Part shown: one piece after another, positions 1-12,890 of the stretch
Layout of the letters: every line of letters begins with the position of its first letter
Numbering within the stretch: position 1 is the first letter of the stretch
DNA from: Deroplatys truncata
Taxonomy: Eukaryota; Arthropoda; Insecta; Mantodea; Mantidae
Direction of reading: 5' to 3'
Assembly (NCBI GenBank): GCA_030765065.1
Contig: CM060975.1
Location: forward strand, 107,466,094 to 107,530,093
DNA: 64,000 nucleotides
Made by a program: the position numbers and the translations under genes
The notes under the pieces: model-generated
What the model saw: the letters and a program-made list of their open reading frames with translations, nothing else
The model's database searches: none
Told to the model about the DNA's origin: nothing

Positions 1-1735
1 CCAAACTTCACTTCGCTTCGTCAGAACGTTATGCGTTTGTTATAAATGTCATCGCAATGTTCACTTAAACTATAAGAAAACAAGAAGAGACACACTAATG
101 CAAATGTAATACACAAATACAGAAAGAAAACCCATACCTTTCTATGCGCCCTTTTTTATTCAAGTGGCATAGCTAATGGCTTATCCTCATCGTCCTCGAT
201 ATCACATTTATCATAAAATTAAAAAAAAAAAACACTGCGCCGTAGAGAATCTTTTTCGAAATCGTCCAGGTTTGTCACTCTCTTAGGTAAGAGTATATGC
301 TCTCTCGGCGAATGTAAACAATTTCGCGGCTCCCTCTGCGTACCCTTTATTGCTTTCCTATACAGACGGAAACAGTTGATGTACTTAATGAGCACGCCTC
401 AGCTGAAGTTCTTTGCATTTCGTGAAGTTAAGATTCTTGTGGTTTTCTTCGTAGGCATACCTTTAAAGAAATTATAACATTGAAGACAGCAGCCCTAACC
501 TTACTGCTATATCCACTGATACTACTGGGCTTACCAAGCGACATTTTCTGAAAGAGTTAACTTTATAAACTCTAGCACAAAGCCTATCACTGTAAGAGCA
601 GAGTACACCGCAGTTGAATTCACAACTGAGTCGCTTAACCTTCCAGCAAGCGTGCTGTAAAAGTACACCAGTAGTATTTTTGCTTTGTCAATGTTGATGT
701 TCGCTCGAGAATAGGATGACAGTTGCTGATTCTATGCTTAAAGTTCTCAGTTGGCTTATTTTTTATGACTTTTTTGGGGGTAGTTCATTCCAAGTAACGA
801 GGTGATGAATGTTGTAAAACGCACATGCTCTTCTCACGTAACGGATACGCACTTGGATCATTGGTTTTCCAACTGTATTATTCTGTGACACAAAACCATG
901 TATGACATTGTTATTTAAAAATGTCATGTATGATTTTATAGAGCTGCGTCATAGGGCTTTGAAAAGATTTTCATGATGAGTTTATAGCTGTAATAGAAAA
1001 CCTCCTGTGAAAACTATTTCTAAATTTATTTAGGACATGGTAAATTACACATTATTAAGCGACAATTATGTCTATGACATAAAATACATAAAATAACAAC
1101 GGCAGCAATGGATTTGTTACTATTACAAGCGTAACCGTAACTAAAAGTCTGTGTTTAAACATCACGAAAGATAACTGTAAATTAAAAGCGAACCAATTGG
1201 GTGTAAATCTATGATTCTTTTTTGTACTTGTTCAGGAAAACGTCTACTTATTATCATAGCTTGTTGCTTTTTTTGAAATATGAAATACGCATTCGCGCAT
1301 ATGGTATTGCAATTAGAGTTTTACCAGCAGCGATGTGTACTGTCCGTATGAGGCAATGCCGCACTGCTGCTATTCGCTAGTGCCGTATTAGTGGACACGC
1401 CTCAAACGTCAAGAGATTTGGACCGCATAATAGTGTTAGCATACCGGTTATAGAAGTATACTCATCAGATAATTATATTATGCAAATACGACTAGTATTA
1501 GCAACTCGTTTTGTAATTAGCGACTGTATATTGTATCACAGATAAGTTGACGCAAATAATACCTGTATTCTTACGGTGAATGCATCAATAAATCACGTTG
1601 TATACACATTCACATTAAATCATAAACATATGGCTACAGTCACTTTTACTGTCATCACTCAGGCATTCAATATTCCTCTTGTGTTATTGCAGAGAAGTGG
1701 GGGTACTAAAATAAAATGTTCACCAGATAAAAATC
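1..1735. other. AT-rich intergenic sequence, nothing recognised
   Basis: Both strands lack an open frame with recognisable motifs. I see no tRNA-like boxes, long inverted repeat or match to the repeat families found later in the window. It may be unique host DNA or very old repeat. Confidence 0.5.
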
Positions 1736-2628
1736 TCTGATATGATACATTCACATGACTTTTTCTACCGTCTATCTTTATTAGTGGATATACAAACTAT
1801 TTTTACTAAAGCTTATTTTTCTATCTACTACTTTTAATCCAAATAAAACTTTGCAAAAATAGCTACATTACACATTTCGTTATAAATACAAAGAGAAAGC
1901 GATAGTAAACTGTTTAAGAACTGCACGCTATATTCTGGCCTTAAAATGTCTACCGTTTCCATCCAATCGCTAGAAACAACTGAAAATCGATGGGACTTAG
2001 AGGAATAAGCATTGAACAATTCCTATCTTTAATAACGAATATCTCAGAAACGGCTTAAGCCACAGAAAACATATTTTAAGTAAATTGTGCGTTTTAAAGA
2101 GATCTACCTTTTGTGTCTGGTATGTTTTCGTCTATCCTTAACGTTTACAAGTTATGCAAGGTTATACAAATTTCCTTCCAAATGAAGAGGACTTCACAGT
2201 TTATTCCCAGAAAATTCAATATATACATTTTGTTTGTCATGCAAATATCTTGCTTATACGGCATTTTATCAAAATCGTTAGTCATTTTTTAGAAAATAAA
2301 AATATTCGAAAGATGTTCCATGTAAAGGGTAGTTGGGGTGGGGGATTTTCTTGAGAGTCCTCGTGAAGCATCCCTGGAACATATTAAACTCAAATACCAA
2401 GTTTAGTATTTATCCCACTTTTCGTTTTTGAGTTATGCTGTTCACAGACACACACACACACGCACGCACACACGCACGCACGCACGCACGCACACACACA
2501 TGTTTTCAAAAATGCTTTATTTGGATTCAAGGCTCCTCAAAACCTGTATTTCTGTTGAAATCTCGGTATCGAATTTTTAGCTTGATGCAATACTTCGCCT
2601 ACTTACTATACATAGTAGGAAAGTAAAG
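1736..2628 (+). mobile_element. HLR family copy A, near full length
   Basis: The 5' end reads TCTGATATGATACATTCAC and carries a one-base variant of the subterminal motif (ACTTTTTCTAC, about 1758-1768). A mixed CA/CACG microsatellite lies at about 2449-2499, right after the block GAGTTATGCTGTTCACAGAC. The 3' end has CTACTTACTATA followed by GTAGGAAAGT. It abuts copy B with only about two bases between. No protein is encoded; short frames over the microsatellite are artefacts. Confidence 0.75.
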
Positions 2629-2630
2629 AA

Positions 2631-3455
2631 TCTGTTGTGATATTCACATGACTTTCTCTACCCTCCATCATCTATTATTGAGTATATAAACTAATCTTGC
2701 TGAAGCTTATTTTTCTACTTCACGTTAAATCAAAATAAACTTTTGCAGAAATAATTACATTACACATTTCGTTATAGATACAAAGGGAAATAGCGATAGT
2801 CAAATGTTTAAGAACTGGATGCTATACGCCGGCCTTAAAATTACACAGTGTTTCAATAGAATTGCGAGAAACAACCGAATTTGTTCAGGACTTTAAAATA
2901 ATTGTTAAGAATGGAACAATTCCAACCATTAATAATGGCTATCTTGGAAATTGCTAATGCCACAAATAAAGTTATTTGAAATAAATTGTGTTTTTTTAAA
3001 CAGATCTACGTTTCTTGTGTAATACGTTTTCTTGTATGGCTTACGTTTGCTTGTTATACAAAATTATACAAAATTCCTTCCGAATGAAGAGGACTTCAAA
3101 CACTATTCCCAGAAATTTCAAGATACACTGTCATGTAAATATCCTTAATACATGGTATTTTAATAAAAGTCGTTAGTCATTTTAGAATAAAACATTTCGA
3201 AAAATGTTCCATGTGAAGGGTAGTTTGGCGTTGGGATTTTCTTGAAAATCTTCGTGTCGCATCTTTGGAAGATACTGAACTGATACTAAGTTTGGCGTTT
3301 ATCCGACTTTTCGTTTTTAAGTTATGTTGTTCACACACACACACACGCGCGCGCCCGGACTGTTTTTCTAAAAATGCCTTTTCTGGATTCAGGTGGCTCA
3401 AAACATGTATTTCCAATGAAATTGGGATATCAGTATTTGTATGGAATATAACAGG
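2631..3455 (+). mobile_element. HLR family copy B, 3' truncated, tandem with copy A
   Basis: It starts TCTGTTGTGATATTCACATG with an intact ACTTTCTCTAC, in the same orientation as copy A and directly behind it. The microsatellite is (CA)n running into CGCGCG at about 3333-3355. Similarity ends after the 'AAACATGTATTTCC' block, so the terminal hairpin is missing. Confidence 0.7.
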
Positions 3456-4391
3456 TTCAAAAACAAGAAAATCCTTGCACATGAAATTATTGCAATAACT
3501 TTAGTAGGTAAAAAGGAACTTTGGCCTGCGACTCAGTTTAAAATAATTGCCATTGTGTTTTATATTGAAATACTCATAACAAAACTAACGGCTAGTTAAA
3601 AGCACTAATCTACATTACATTGAAATACCGCTTAACCGAAACGGCGGAGAGGGGGACGAATAAAGAAAAGAACGAAAAAATACGAGACGCTCAAATTCGA
3701 GCTAGCAATGTTGTTGCAAAAATTGGCAATGGTCTTTTGCTTCAACCCTAAATCCTAATACAGTAGTTCTGTATGCATGTACCTTTATAACAAGTGTTAA
3801 CTGTTGCAAACGTATTCAAGAGACCCACTGTTATTTTACTGTTGGTATTGATCACTGTGGTTTATTTTTGTTTAACATGCCAACGAAAAGGAAGCTTGTT
3901 ACAATAACCATTGAACGAAACTCGAAGCGTTAGCGGAGTGACAACAAACGAATTGAAATCATTAGATTACAAATTCATATTTGCATCTTAACGGAAAATA
4001 TTGAATTACGGCACTGTCAATAGCACGAAACGTTGTTTTTAGGTTACTTTGCATTTCGTAAAACAAAGCAAGGAATCGACAACATATATAATGCTTATCA
4101 AACGGTGAGGTGATATAGCGCTAGCAAGCGTTGCGAAAAGAAATTTCAGAAAATAAAATTCCTGATTTTAAAAAATAGACTTGTAAATACCGTAACGTAT
4201 AATTAATACTGTGTAAAGTAGTAGGTTTTTTTACTAAACGTTATTACATTCATTGGGAATACGATTGACACTTTCTTCCTTTAGCTGCATAAAATCGCTA
4301 CCATCGATTATCTGAAAAATTGCGTTATCCAAACGATTCGCCCCCTTTAGTTCAGTTAAGCGGAGTTCTACCATACATATTAAATAGAAGT

Positions 4392-4393
<2 letters not shown>
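3456..4393. other. Intergenic, nothing recognised
   Basis: AT-rich sequence without a frame or repeat that I can assign. Confidence 0.45.

Positions 4394-4441
<48 letters not shown>
4394..4441. repeat. (TG)24 microsatellite
   Basis: Uninterrupted TG dinucleotides. The apparent alternating Met/Cys/Val frame over this tract is an artefact. Confidence 0.97.
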
Positions 4442-4444
<3 letters not shown>

Positions 4445-4890
4445 TTCCTTATAAGCTCTTACACGCTTGTACGGATTTCGACTAAATTTGGACAAAACCA
4501 AAAATACTGTGTGATGATATCACAAAGAAAACCCCACCAAGGAAGAGGGGGTTGCAAAATTTTCGGCAGGAGGCAGTTTTGGAGATGCTCAGCATGAATG
4601 GACTTATTTTCTCAATACTTTTACTAAATAAAGGTATAAATGTTGCTCCAATGTTTTAGGGGTTTGTCATGTAAACAACCGCCCCAAATGGAAGACAGGG
4701 TATAAAATGTGGGAGAATTTTCGTAGGAATGGAAAATTTTACATACATTCTTTATGGTAAGAGTAAAAATACTGTGGAGTACTGTAATAGAAATATCCCT
4801 AACAGAAGAGGAGTGGAAAGTGAACGACGGGGGCAAATTTTAAGGATATTATTTTCTCAATAATAAAAGGATAAATGTAGCTGTATTCAT
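4442..4890. repeat. Unclassified microsatellite-linked repeat
   Basis: The sequence after the TG tract (GGATTTCGACTAAATTTGG and onward) resembles conserved blocks that flank microsatellites in many transposons. A segment around 4604-4660 (TTATTTTCTCAATA, then AGGTATAAATGT) recurs at 4845-4885 (TTATTTTCTCAATA, then AGGATAAATGT). This suggests an internal direct repeat in an unidentified element. Confidence 0.4.
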
Positions 4891-5806
4891 TCTATCGGAC
4901 TGCTAATGCGAAAACTGCCTTTTAATGGTGGGTGGTACTGAAACATTTTGGATGGGAAACACACAATTTCTTGATTTTCAATACGAATGGGAAATTTGAC
5001 ATGATGAAGGTGAGGCGATCAAATTAAAAGAGTAATTGCTTTACTTCATTAAAATGTAAATAGACGTACTTTTGGAAATGTCAACACCGTGTATATCTAT
5101 CAGCTAGTCGTAAATAAAATACAGTACAGTGGCTGAGGATATTTGAAACAGATCTACCTTCCGTTTTAACCGTTAGTTTGAAGGTACGATACTTACATGG
5201 AGCGGAGTGTGCTACATTTCTGTGCTCTTCTTTCTCTAAAATACAAAAGAGCGCGCTATCCTGTGCGGAGCGAGTGTTTGCAAAAACGCAAGCAGGACAA
5301 AGAAGTGAAGCAACACTGTTTGTATACAAATAGGGTATCAGAGTCATTAGCATTACAGAGGACTGACTTTGTGTCGAGAGATGATCACATGACTCGTTTT
5401 CAGGTCGGATGGGAAACTGATTAGCTTCCCCATCCTCCACCCTGCCCGGACCGACACATCTGGCAACACCGCCTGCCTGCGCGCGCACATGGGACATTCG
5501 TGCAACTAATTCGATGTACGGGGGTGGTGGGGGGCTATTAAAGGACGCCGGTCGTGTATGCTGAATGTTTTATTTAGTGGCCGGGCTACAGACAACACGG
5601 GCACTTGTTATCTCAAATGTTTTACGTGCACGCGTCGCACTGCACTTGGGTGCGTTCTAGCCTGCGACAAAAAAGTACTGCAGTATAGCAGTGGTGTTTT
5701 CAGCGAGTATACGAGGGGTGAATATACAAAGGCCTCATTTTTTAGTTTATTTATAAAATTAAACTGCAATTGCAAAACCCTTGTGTTATTACAGAGACCG
5801 TAGAAC

Positions 5807-5809
<3 letters not shown>
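4891..5809. other. Intergenic with a GC-richer patch
   Basis: The stretch at about 5400-5640 is clearly more GC-rich than its surroundings and includes a TATTAAAGG string at about 5536. Frames of up to 138 codons cross it, but none shows a domain, signal peptide or repeated support. A promoter cannot be claimed from this alone. Confidence 0.3.

Positions 5810-5840
<31 letters not shown>
5810..5840. repeat. (AC)n microsatellite
   Basis: Perfect AC dinucleotide run of about 15 units, not inside a recognisable HLR copy. Confidence 0.95.
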
Positions 5841-5842
<2 letters not shown>

Positions 5843-6215
5843 CCTTTTTTGTACTGCTTCAATTGCATATTAACGAGGCTTTAAAAACTGCATAAGTGTG
5901 CAACAATTTAGTACATTCTATTTCCCCGAAAAAATTATGCTTCTAAAACTATCTGCACCTCGAATATGAGGTCATGATGTGACCTCGGACAATACACTGA
6001 TAATAGAGAAAAATAAAACATCATCATCATAATAATAATCTACACGGTTTAGTCCATCACTGAGCTATTCCGTCCTCACGGCCAATGAAGAAAATCCTGG
6101 TCTCTCCATTTCATATGGGCGTTCTACTCTTCTTTTCCGTCTTGAATTGCATTCTAAAACCTTTCTTCGTATTCTAATGTAAATGTTCTTTCCAATTTTT
6201 TCTGTTTTCTACAAC
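5841..6215. other. Intergenic, nothing recognised
   Basis: AT-rich, with a short CAT/AAT trinucleotide patch near 6020. No coding or repeat signal assigned. Confidence 0.4.
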
Positions 6216-7024
6216 TTTTACTTTCTCTACCACGTACTAGTAGGTAGAGGAGGTATTGCATTCCACCCAAAAATTCGATACCGATATTTCACAATAAATA
6301 CATGTTTTGAGGCCCCGGAATACAAATAAAGCATTTTGAAAAAATTTCCGTGTGCATGTCTGTGAGCAGAATAACTCAAAAACGAGATAAATAGATAAGT
6401 AACAAACTTGGTATTTGAATTCAGTATCTTGCAAGGAAGCGACACGAAGATTTACTAGAAAATCCTCCTTATCCCAACTACCATTTACATGGAGCATTTT
6501 TTCGAAAATTTTGGTTTTCTAAAATGGGCTATAACATTTTGATTAAAATAGCATAGATTAAACATTTTTACTTGAAAAATAAAATCTATATCTTGAATTT
6601 TCTGGGTATGGCCTTTGAAACCCTCTTCGATCGGAAGGAAATTTGTATAATCTTGTAAAAGTGGGAAACGTTAGGGTATAGACGAAAATGTACTACATAA
6701 AAAATTTCAATCTCTTTAAAGCACACAATTTATTTCAAATAAGTTTTTCTGTGGCATAAGCCATTTCTGAGATATCCGTCATTAATGGTTCGAATTGTTC
6801 TTTCTTTAAAGCCCTGTCAACATTCATCTATTTCTCGCGATTGCATGGAAGCAGTATGGAATTTTAAGGCCAGCATATAGCATCCAGTTCTTAAACATTT
6901 GACTATTTTTATTTGCATTAAAATGTAGTGGATAGAAAAATAAGCTTTAGTAACAATAGTTTGTATATCCGCTAATAAATAATAGTGTGTAGAGAAAGAC
7001 ATGTGGCTATATTATCACATCAGA
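6216..7024 (-). mobile_element. HLR family copy C, near full length
   Basis: Read on the minus strand it ends in the 3' hairpin and GTAGAGAAAGT (plus-strand ACTTTCTCTAC at about 6220-6230). The 5' end at about 7000-7024 reads CACATCAGA on the plus strand. The microsatellite position holds almost no CA repeat (GTGTGCATGTCTGTGAGCAG), so this copy keeps the flanking blocks without the expansion. Confidence 0.75.
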
Positions 7025-7028
7025 CTTT

Positions 7029-7765
7029 TAGAAAAAGGTCCTTTTGTGTGTCTATGAAAAACATAACTCAAAAACGAAAAGTCGCATAAATACATTTGGG
7101 TTGGCACTTAGGTTCAGTATCTTGGTACAACACGGAGATTTTCAAGATAATCCCTATCTTAAACTACCCTTTAAATGGAATAGTTTTAGAAATGTTTTAT
7201 TTTCTAAAAAGTGGCTGTAACGATTTTGATTAAAATGCCATACATTAAGGTTATTTACATGACAAACAAAAAGTATGTATTGAATTTTATGCGAATAGCC
7301 TGTGGAATCCTTTTCATTCAGAAGGAATTCTGTATAATCTTGTATAACTGGTAAACGTTAAGCGACAGACGAAAACGTACCACACAAACACTGTAGATGT
7401 CTTTAAAACACAATTTACTTCCGATAATTTGTTATTGCATCAGCCATTTCCGAGATATCCATTAGTGAGGTTTGAATTGATCCATTCTTAGCCATTCTTT
7501 TAAAATCCTGTCAATATTCAGCTGTTTCTCACGATTCCATTGAAACAGTGCGGAATTTTAAGGCAGCATATAGCTTCCGTTCTTAAACATGAGTATCGTT
7601 GTTCCCTTTGTATCTATAACAAAATGTATAACGTAATTATTTATGTAAAAATTTATTTGGATTATAATGAAGTAGCAATAAAAATAAGCTTTAGTAAGAC
7701 TAGTTTGTATACCCACTAATAAACGATAGAGGATGAAGAAAGTGATTTGAATGTATCATATCAAT
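7029..7765 (-). mobile_element. HLR family copy D, 3' truncated, tandem with copy C
   Basis: It follows copy C in the same orientation but starts (on the plus strand) at the microsatellite-flanking block, so the 3' part is missing. The 5' end at about 7735-7765 is degraded (GAAGAAAGTGATTTGAATG). Confidence 0.7.
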
Positions 7766-8129
7766 TTTTTTGTTTAATTTGCGTTTCCTACTAGTGTAAT
7801 ATTAATCATAAATAATTAAATTTATTTACTTGTTATATAATTTTATTATTGGTTACAATTTTAGACCTTACAAATTCATTGCTAGTGAAAGCCATAATTG
7901 TTGTTTTGCAAATTATGTTGGTTAAGTGATTTCGTGTTCCGATCTTGCAATCATCATCTGGTCATCTGCAAGTAAAACAATGTTTTGAATAAAATTCTTC
8001 GTCCATTATTTACTTTTTATCTGAAGCTGCCACATAAAAATACAAAATATCAAATTGAATAAAAAAATATCAATAAAGGTCATATTATTTTCGCATCTAT
8101 TATTTCAATTCATAGTTATTCTTTGTTTT
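7766..8129. other. Intergenic, nothing recognised
   Basis: Very AT-rich, without assignable features. Confidence 0.4.
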
Positions 8130-8300
8130 TTAACGGATTGCCCTCCTCTTTGTGGGACATGCACCCCCAAGGACTTACAAGCCAATACCTTGGGTCAGTA
8201 GCCTGTTGAGGAGCACGCAAACTTTAGATCATAGCATATCCAGGATGGGTGATCAGCCCAATCCTTGTATGGCGGTGAAGGAGAAGAAAACGAAATATAG
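8130..8300 (-). mobile_element. SINE2 fragment (3' body, no tRNA head)
   Basis: On the minus strand this matches the 3' half of the SINE2 copy at 17261-17637. Shared blocks include ATATCCAGGATGGG, GATCAGCCCAAT, GGACTTACA and the CCTCCTCTT region. The similarity fades past about 8300 and the tRNA-like promoter part is absent. A 111-codon frame lies over it but is not a gene. Confidence 0.65.
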
Positions 8301-10574
8301 CGATGAATGGGATGCTAGAAAAATTTGTAGATCAAGTTATCCAATCCAGCATTCACCTAGCGACCTAGGAAAACTGCAAAAAAACCGCTACAGTTTGCAA
8401 CAGTGCCTTTTTCTTCTGTATTGTTGTTGTGTCACCAACCCAACTCTTTCACTGCAACATAGAATACTAATTATTTCACTGTGTTAGTTGACTGAACAAT
8501 TTTTGTATCTTAATAATTTCATAAACAGTCCCTAATTCCCAATATGTGTGTGTATAGGTATGATATGACAATCCATACTCAGTACAAACTTCCCCTTCCT
8601 ATTATTCATGATATTGGCTGGAAATGGTTCCAATACATATCTTACTGAATGAGATAGCTTAGGCGTAGCGTCTATAGCTCACTTACAGAATGTTGTGAGC
8701 TCACCTATGCACAGTAGAGGTTTTTGTGACTTCCCGAAGTGGCCAGATAAATACGAAGAGGTAAAGTAAATAAAACAGATACTACAGGAAGACGGTAAAA
8801 CAAATACCGAGATCTATCAGCAAGTTCTCCAAGTAGACTGCGCAACTATAAGGCCATCTGTTATCACGTGAGTAATCAAATATATTAACTTCTGTGATAT
8901 GACCGCGAATTTAATTCGACGTTTAAAAAAAATTAAAATCTGAATAAACTGATATTTCGGTATTTTCCGACAGGCCTTGATATTATAAAAGTTTATTGCT
9001 TAAAATACCGAAAAAGTTGAATGAAATCTGCATAGTTCAGAAAATGTAATGAGAATGAAGAGGACATTACAAGCTACTTACATAAACTTCTTCATTACAG
9101 TTTCACGAAAAGGATTCTTTATGGAGTTACCTTATTAACTTTCGCCTTGCGTTTTTTTAAAAGAGTTTAACCTTGTATAAGAAATTTTGTATATAATTTT
9201 TTGTTTTGATGTATGCTATTCTCTCTTTCCATGACTCCCTCTGATGGTTTTTCTTTATTTAAGGGATCGCAGAAGGTTAATTTCCACTGTAATCTCGGTA
9301 TCAAATCACTACTTTATCTAATTGGTCACAGAAAGTATTCATAAATATCTGTAAAAACCAGAGGCATTATTGTTAATAAGCTGGAGCTACGTCTTGTGCC
9401 CAGTACACCTTTAAGATTTACAATTCTGTTGTTGCAGAAAGCAAGGTAAGTAAAGGTCAACTTAAACAAACTAAGGAGACTTTCAGCAAGTGGACAGAAT
9501 CCCACAGGGGCTATAAGAACACGAGAGCCCTTGCTAGACCATTATGACAACAATACTCTTGTTGTCCAAGTAAATGTGCTCCTAAACACAACGAGCTAAA
9601 GTCAAACATAGTTGTTCCCTTTGCACACCCAGATGGCACTGAACAAATCACTCCAGCTCCCTCATTGTTAATGCAAACAGCATCTAACAGTGCTAGCAAA
9701 TGGCTAACGTATTTATCTTCAGCCAATATGTGCTATATAGCAACCTTTTCTGACTGCAAGATCCGTATTGTTACAGGAAACCTAAAAACTCCGATGTGTT
9801 GCATTCATATGGTTTCTCTACTCAGTCCTCTACAAACTATTCTTATCAGTTATTCTATCTACGGGTTGTTAATGGTACACATAGGTGAAAACTAAACGAA
9901 ATCCTTCAAAAAGTCAATTTTGAGTTTGAGTCAATTTAGTATATTATTAAGAATGAATCATCTAGTTTTATAATCTGTATTTGGCATTTATTACTGATGG
10001 TTAGAAATAATTTTACACAAGTTTTTGAATGTGCCTGCATACAGCGCCAGATAGCCATTTAGAATTTCAAAGCTGTTTTTCTCGCTTTATGCTTTTATTA
10101 TTATTTATTTATTTATAATGCTCCACACGATGCAATTGTTTGTCAATTTACTTCAAATTATGCAGATAAAACACCCTTATACTATAAGTCTAAAAATATT
10201 TGGAGTGACTCTCTTTATCGGTTATCATTGGAGGAATATTAATTGGAAAATCTAATCAACGCACTAAAATTAGTGAAAAATACTCTTTTCTCATAAATTT
10301 ACAGCTTTTCCCCAAAACCAAAACATAATAAAACAATCTTCTTTCCAAAATGTTTTGTTAAATATTCGTTATGTTAAAATATATATTTTATATTACTAAA
10401 ATTTAATTTTTTTTCAATCTATGGACCATTTTTGTTAACCATTAAGAAAATTAATTTCAGAATTAGTAACTTGAAAACTACTGAATGAAAGCAATAAACA
10501 TTTGTGTACATGCTAATGCTTTAATGTCCGCTTGCGGCATACATTCCAAAAATATATGCTAATAAGTATAGAAT
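8301..10574. other. Intergenic, nothing firmly recognised
   Basis: It contains a 71-codon minus-strand frame (9511-9726) with a somewhat cysteine- and alanine-rich product of no recognisable family. A short stretch at 9936-9968 is nearly identical to 63970-64000 (around TATTAAGAATGAA), so some of this is repeat. The rest is AT-rich. Confidence 0.35.
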
Positions 10575-11337
10575 TTTAAAATGTGCAGCTTAATCGAGAT
10601 AAAATTTTATTGCACATTTATATATGTCGTTGTAGCTAGAAGAATACAATAGACTAGAGAGATAGTCGATTTTAAAAAGCGGATCGTATGTAATGACTTT
10701 GAAATTTCCTGCCCTTTACACAAGCACGAGAAAAACTTAATAGCTATTTCCCACTTGAAAAACGTACAAGTATTTGAAAATTCAAAACAATAACAACAAA
10801 TATCAGAAGTGGTCATCGACACAAAGGATTTTGACATAAATTGTATGCCTTAATGAGATCTAAGCTTTTTGTGCAGTGAGATTTTGTCTATGTCTTACGG
10901 TTTACCAACTATACAAACGTCACTCAGAAGGAAGACCTATTCATAGAAAATTCAAAATATGTCATTAAAATATCTTAAATATGGTATTTTAATCAAAATT
11001 TCTAGAGTCTTTTTTATAAAATAAAAATGATAACAATTTTCTCCTATAAAGGGTTGTTTTGGGTGGGGGATTTTATTGAAAGTCTTCATTTCGCACCTTT
11101 GGAAGATGCAGAACTTAAATACCAATTTTGATGTTCAACCGACTTTCGTTTTTGTGAACTCGCCGTTCACAGATAAACTTATAGACACGCATACGCACAG
11201 AGAGGCGTTTTTTTTCTAAAAATCCTTTTTAGATTCAGAGAACCAAAACTGTAATTCCAGTAAAATCTCCTTTACAAACTTTTGGGTGGAGTACAGTATT
11301 TCCTATACTTACTACAAAGCAGAAGAGAAAGTAAAAA
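10575..11337 (+). mobile_element. HLR family copy E, 5' truncated and diverged
   Basis: The core (TTTTAATCAAAAT, GGGTGGGGGATTTT, CGCACCTTTGGAAGATGC) and the 3' end (AGAAGAGAAAGTAAAAA at about 11317-11334) are present. The 5' subterminal motif is missing and the microsatellite is reduced to a short CACGCATACGCACAG tract. Confidence 0.6.
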
Positions 11338-11555
11338 TTAGTTAAACTCCATTAAAGTAGTAACAACAATGCAGTCCACAACCCATTGGAGGGCTTTGAA
11401 AGGACGAATTTAACTCGTAAATATACTAGTTCAGGAAGTAATCAGTTTCGAAGTAAACTTACCCCAAGAGATAGCGTGCCCGAAAACAAGCATCCAATGT
11501 TTAATTTTCGTCATGTGGTAAAACTGTTAAGCTTTAGAGCGCTTTCGTACCTTAG

Positions 11556-12352
11556 TGGTACTGCAATCCACCCAAAAATTCTAACGAGTTTACAACGGAA
11601 ATACATGTTTTGAACCCCCTTAATCCAAATGAAACATTTTGGAAACATGTCTGTGTGCGTGTATCTGTGCGTCAGTATTTAAGTTCAGTACCTTCTAAAG
11701 ATGAGACATGAAGATTTTAAAGAAAATCCCAACTCCAGGTTTACCCTTTACATGGAACACCTTTCGATTTTTTTTATTTTCTAAAAAATTCCTTTAACGA
11801 GTTTGATTAAAATACCACATATTTAAGATATTTACATTACAAATAAAATATATATCTTGAATTTTCTGGGAATAGCCTGTGAAGTCCACTTCATTTGAAA
11901 GAAATGTTATATAATTTTGTGTAACTGGTAAACGTTAAGCGATAGACGAGAATGTACTACACAAAAAATGTAGATCTCTTTAAAACACACAATTTATTTC
12001 AAATAAGTTTTTTGTTGCATAAGCCATGTCTGAGATATCCGTTATCAAAGGGTAGAATTTTTCATTTCTTTATCATTCTTTCAAAGTCCTGTCAACCTTT
12101 AGATGTTTCTCGGAATTGCATGGAAACAGTATGGGATTTTAAGGCCAGCGTATAGCATCCAAGTATTAAACATTTGACTATCGCTGCTCCCTTTGTATCT
12201 ATAATGAAATATGTAATGTAGCTATTTCTGCAAGGTCTTATTTAGATTAAAATGTAGTATACAGAAAAATAATCTTTAGTAAGAATTGTTTGTATACCCA
12301 CTAATAAACGATAGGGGTAGAAAAAGTCATGTGAATGTATCACATCAGATTT
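11556..12352 (-). mobile_element. HLR family copy F
   Basis: Minus-strand copy. The plus strand runs from the CACCCAAAAATTC block near the 3' end to GTAGAAAAAGTCATGTGAATG and CACATCAGAT at the 5' end (about 12314-12348). The microsatellite is only GTGTGCGTGTATCTGTGCG. The terminal 3' hairpin is lost. Confidence 0.7.
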
Positions 12353-12631
12353 CTTAATTATATCGTTGAAATTTTCAGAAAGACTTAAGATATCAAGTAG
12401 AAAATTTGCATTAAATACTTTCCCATGGTGCAATGTGGTAAAATAAAAATTAAGTTACCTATGTGAAAGCTCTTTCTAGTACAGAATTTAAAATTAACCA
12501 ATGCTTACACAGTTTGTTTATATGGATTGTTTTAAGTTCAAACTAGAATTTTAGGTCAGATAGAACAAACCATTTGGCACTAGGGATACGTTGTATTACC
12601 ATATAAATAGATTCACAAATAAATAAAAAAA

Positions 12632-12634
<3 letters not shown>

Positions 12635-12662
<28 letters not shown>
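12635..12662. repeat. (TA)n microsatellite
   Basis: TA dinucleotide run immediately before a tRNA-like SINE head. Confidence 0.95.
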
Positions 12663-12664
<2 letters not shown>

Positions 12665-12890
12665 CGTTCCGAGCGAGCTGGCACAGTGGTAATATGTGCG
12701 ACTCGCATTCGGGATGTCCCGGGTTCTATCCCTGTGACGCCTACTTTGACACATATGTTTTTCGTGCTTTCCCCGGGTCGGTTGGCGAATTCTGGGGTGG
12801 TTCCTTCTCTACCATAATTTCCTTTCCTTACCATTTCCCTTCTCACCTTTCAGATGAGTGTCTAGGTTTAGTGGCATATGGCGGATAGAT
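12665..12890 (+). mobile_element. tRNA-derived SINE (SINE3)
   Basis: A box-A-like TGGCACAGTGG (12679-12689) and box-B-like GGTTCTATCCC (12722-12732) sit 32 bp apart, as in a tRNA promoter, in a GC-richer block unlike its surroundings. The body after box B is not tRNA. This is a SINE head rather than a functional tRNA: the arms do not form a cloverleaf by eye. The 3' limit is uncertain. Confidence 0.55.

Noticed and set aside
4394-4597. Open frames over microsatellites (for example alternating Met/Cys/Val or Thr/His repeats at 4.4, 24.7, 25.3, 27.1, 36.0 and 49.4 kb)
   Set aside because: They are translations of dinucleotide repeats and HLR sequence, without start context or conservation between copies.
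5197-5545. GC-richer patch with TATTAAAGG as a promoter or gene start
   Set aside because: No downstream coding frame with support and no initiator at a sensible distance; overlapping frames on both strands look like chance.
9511-9726. 71-codon minus-strand frame with Cys and Ala
   Set aside because: Short, no family recognised, no promoter or splice support.
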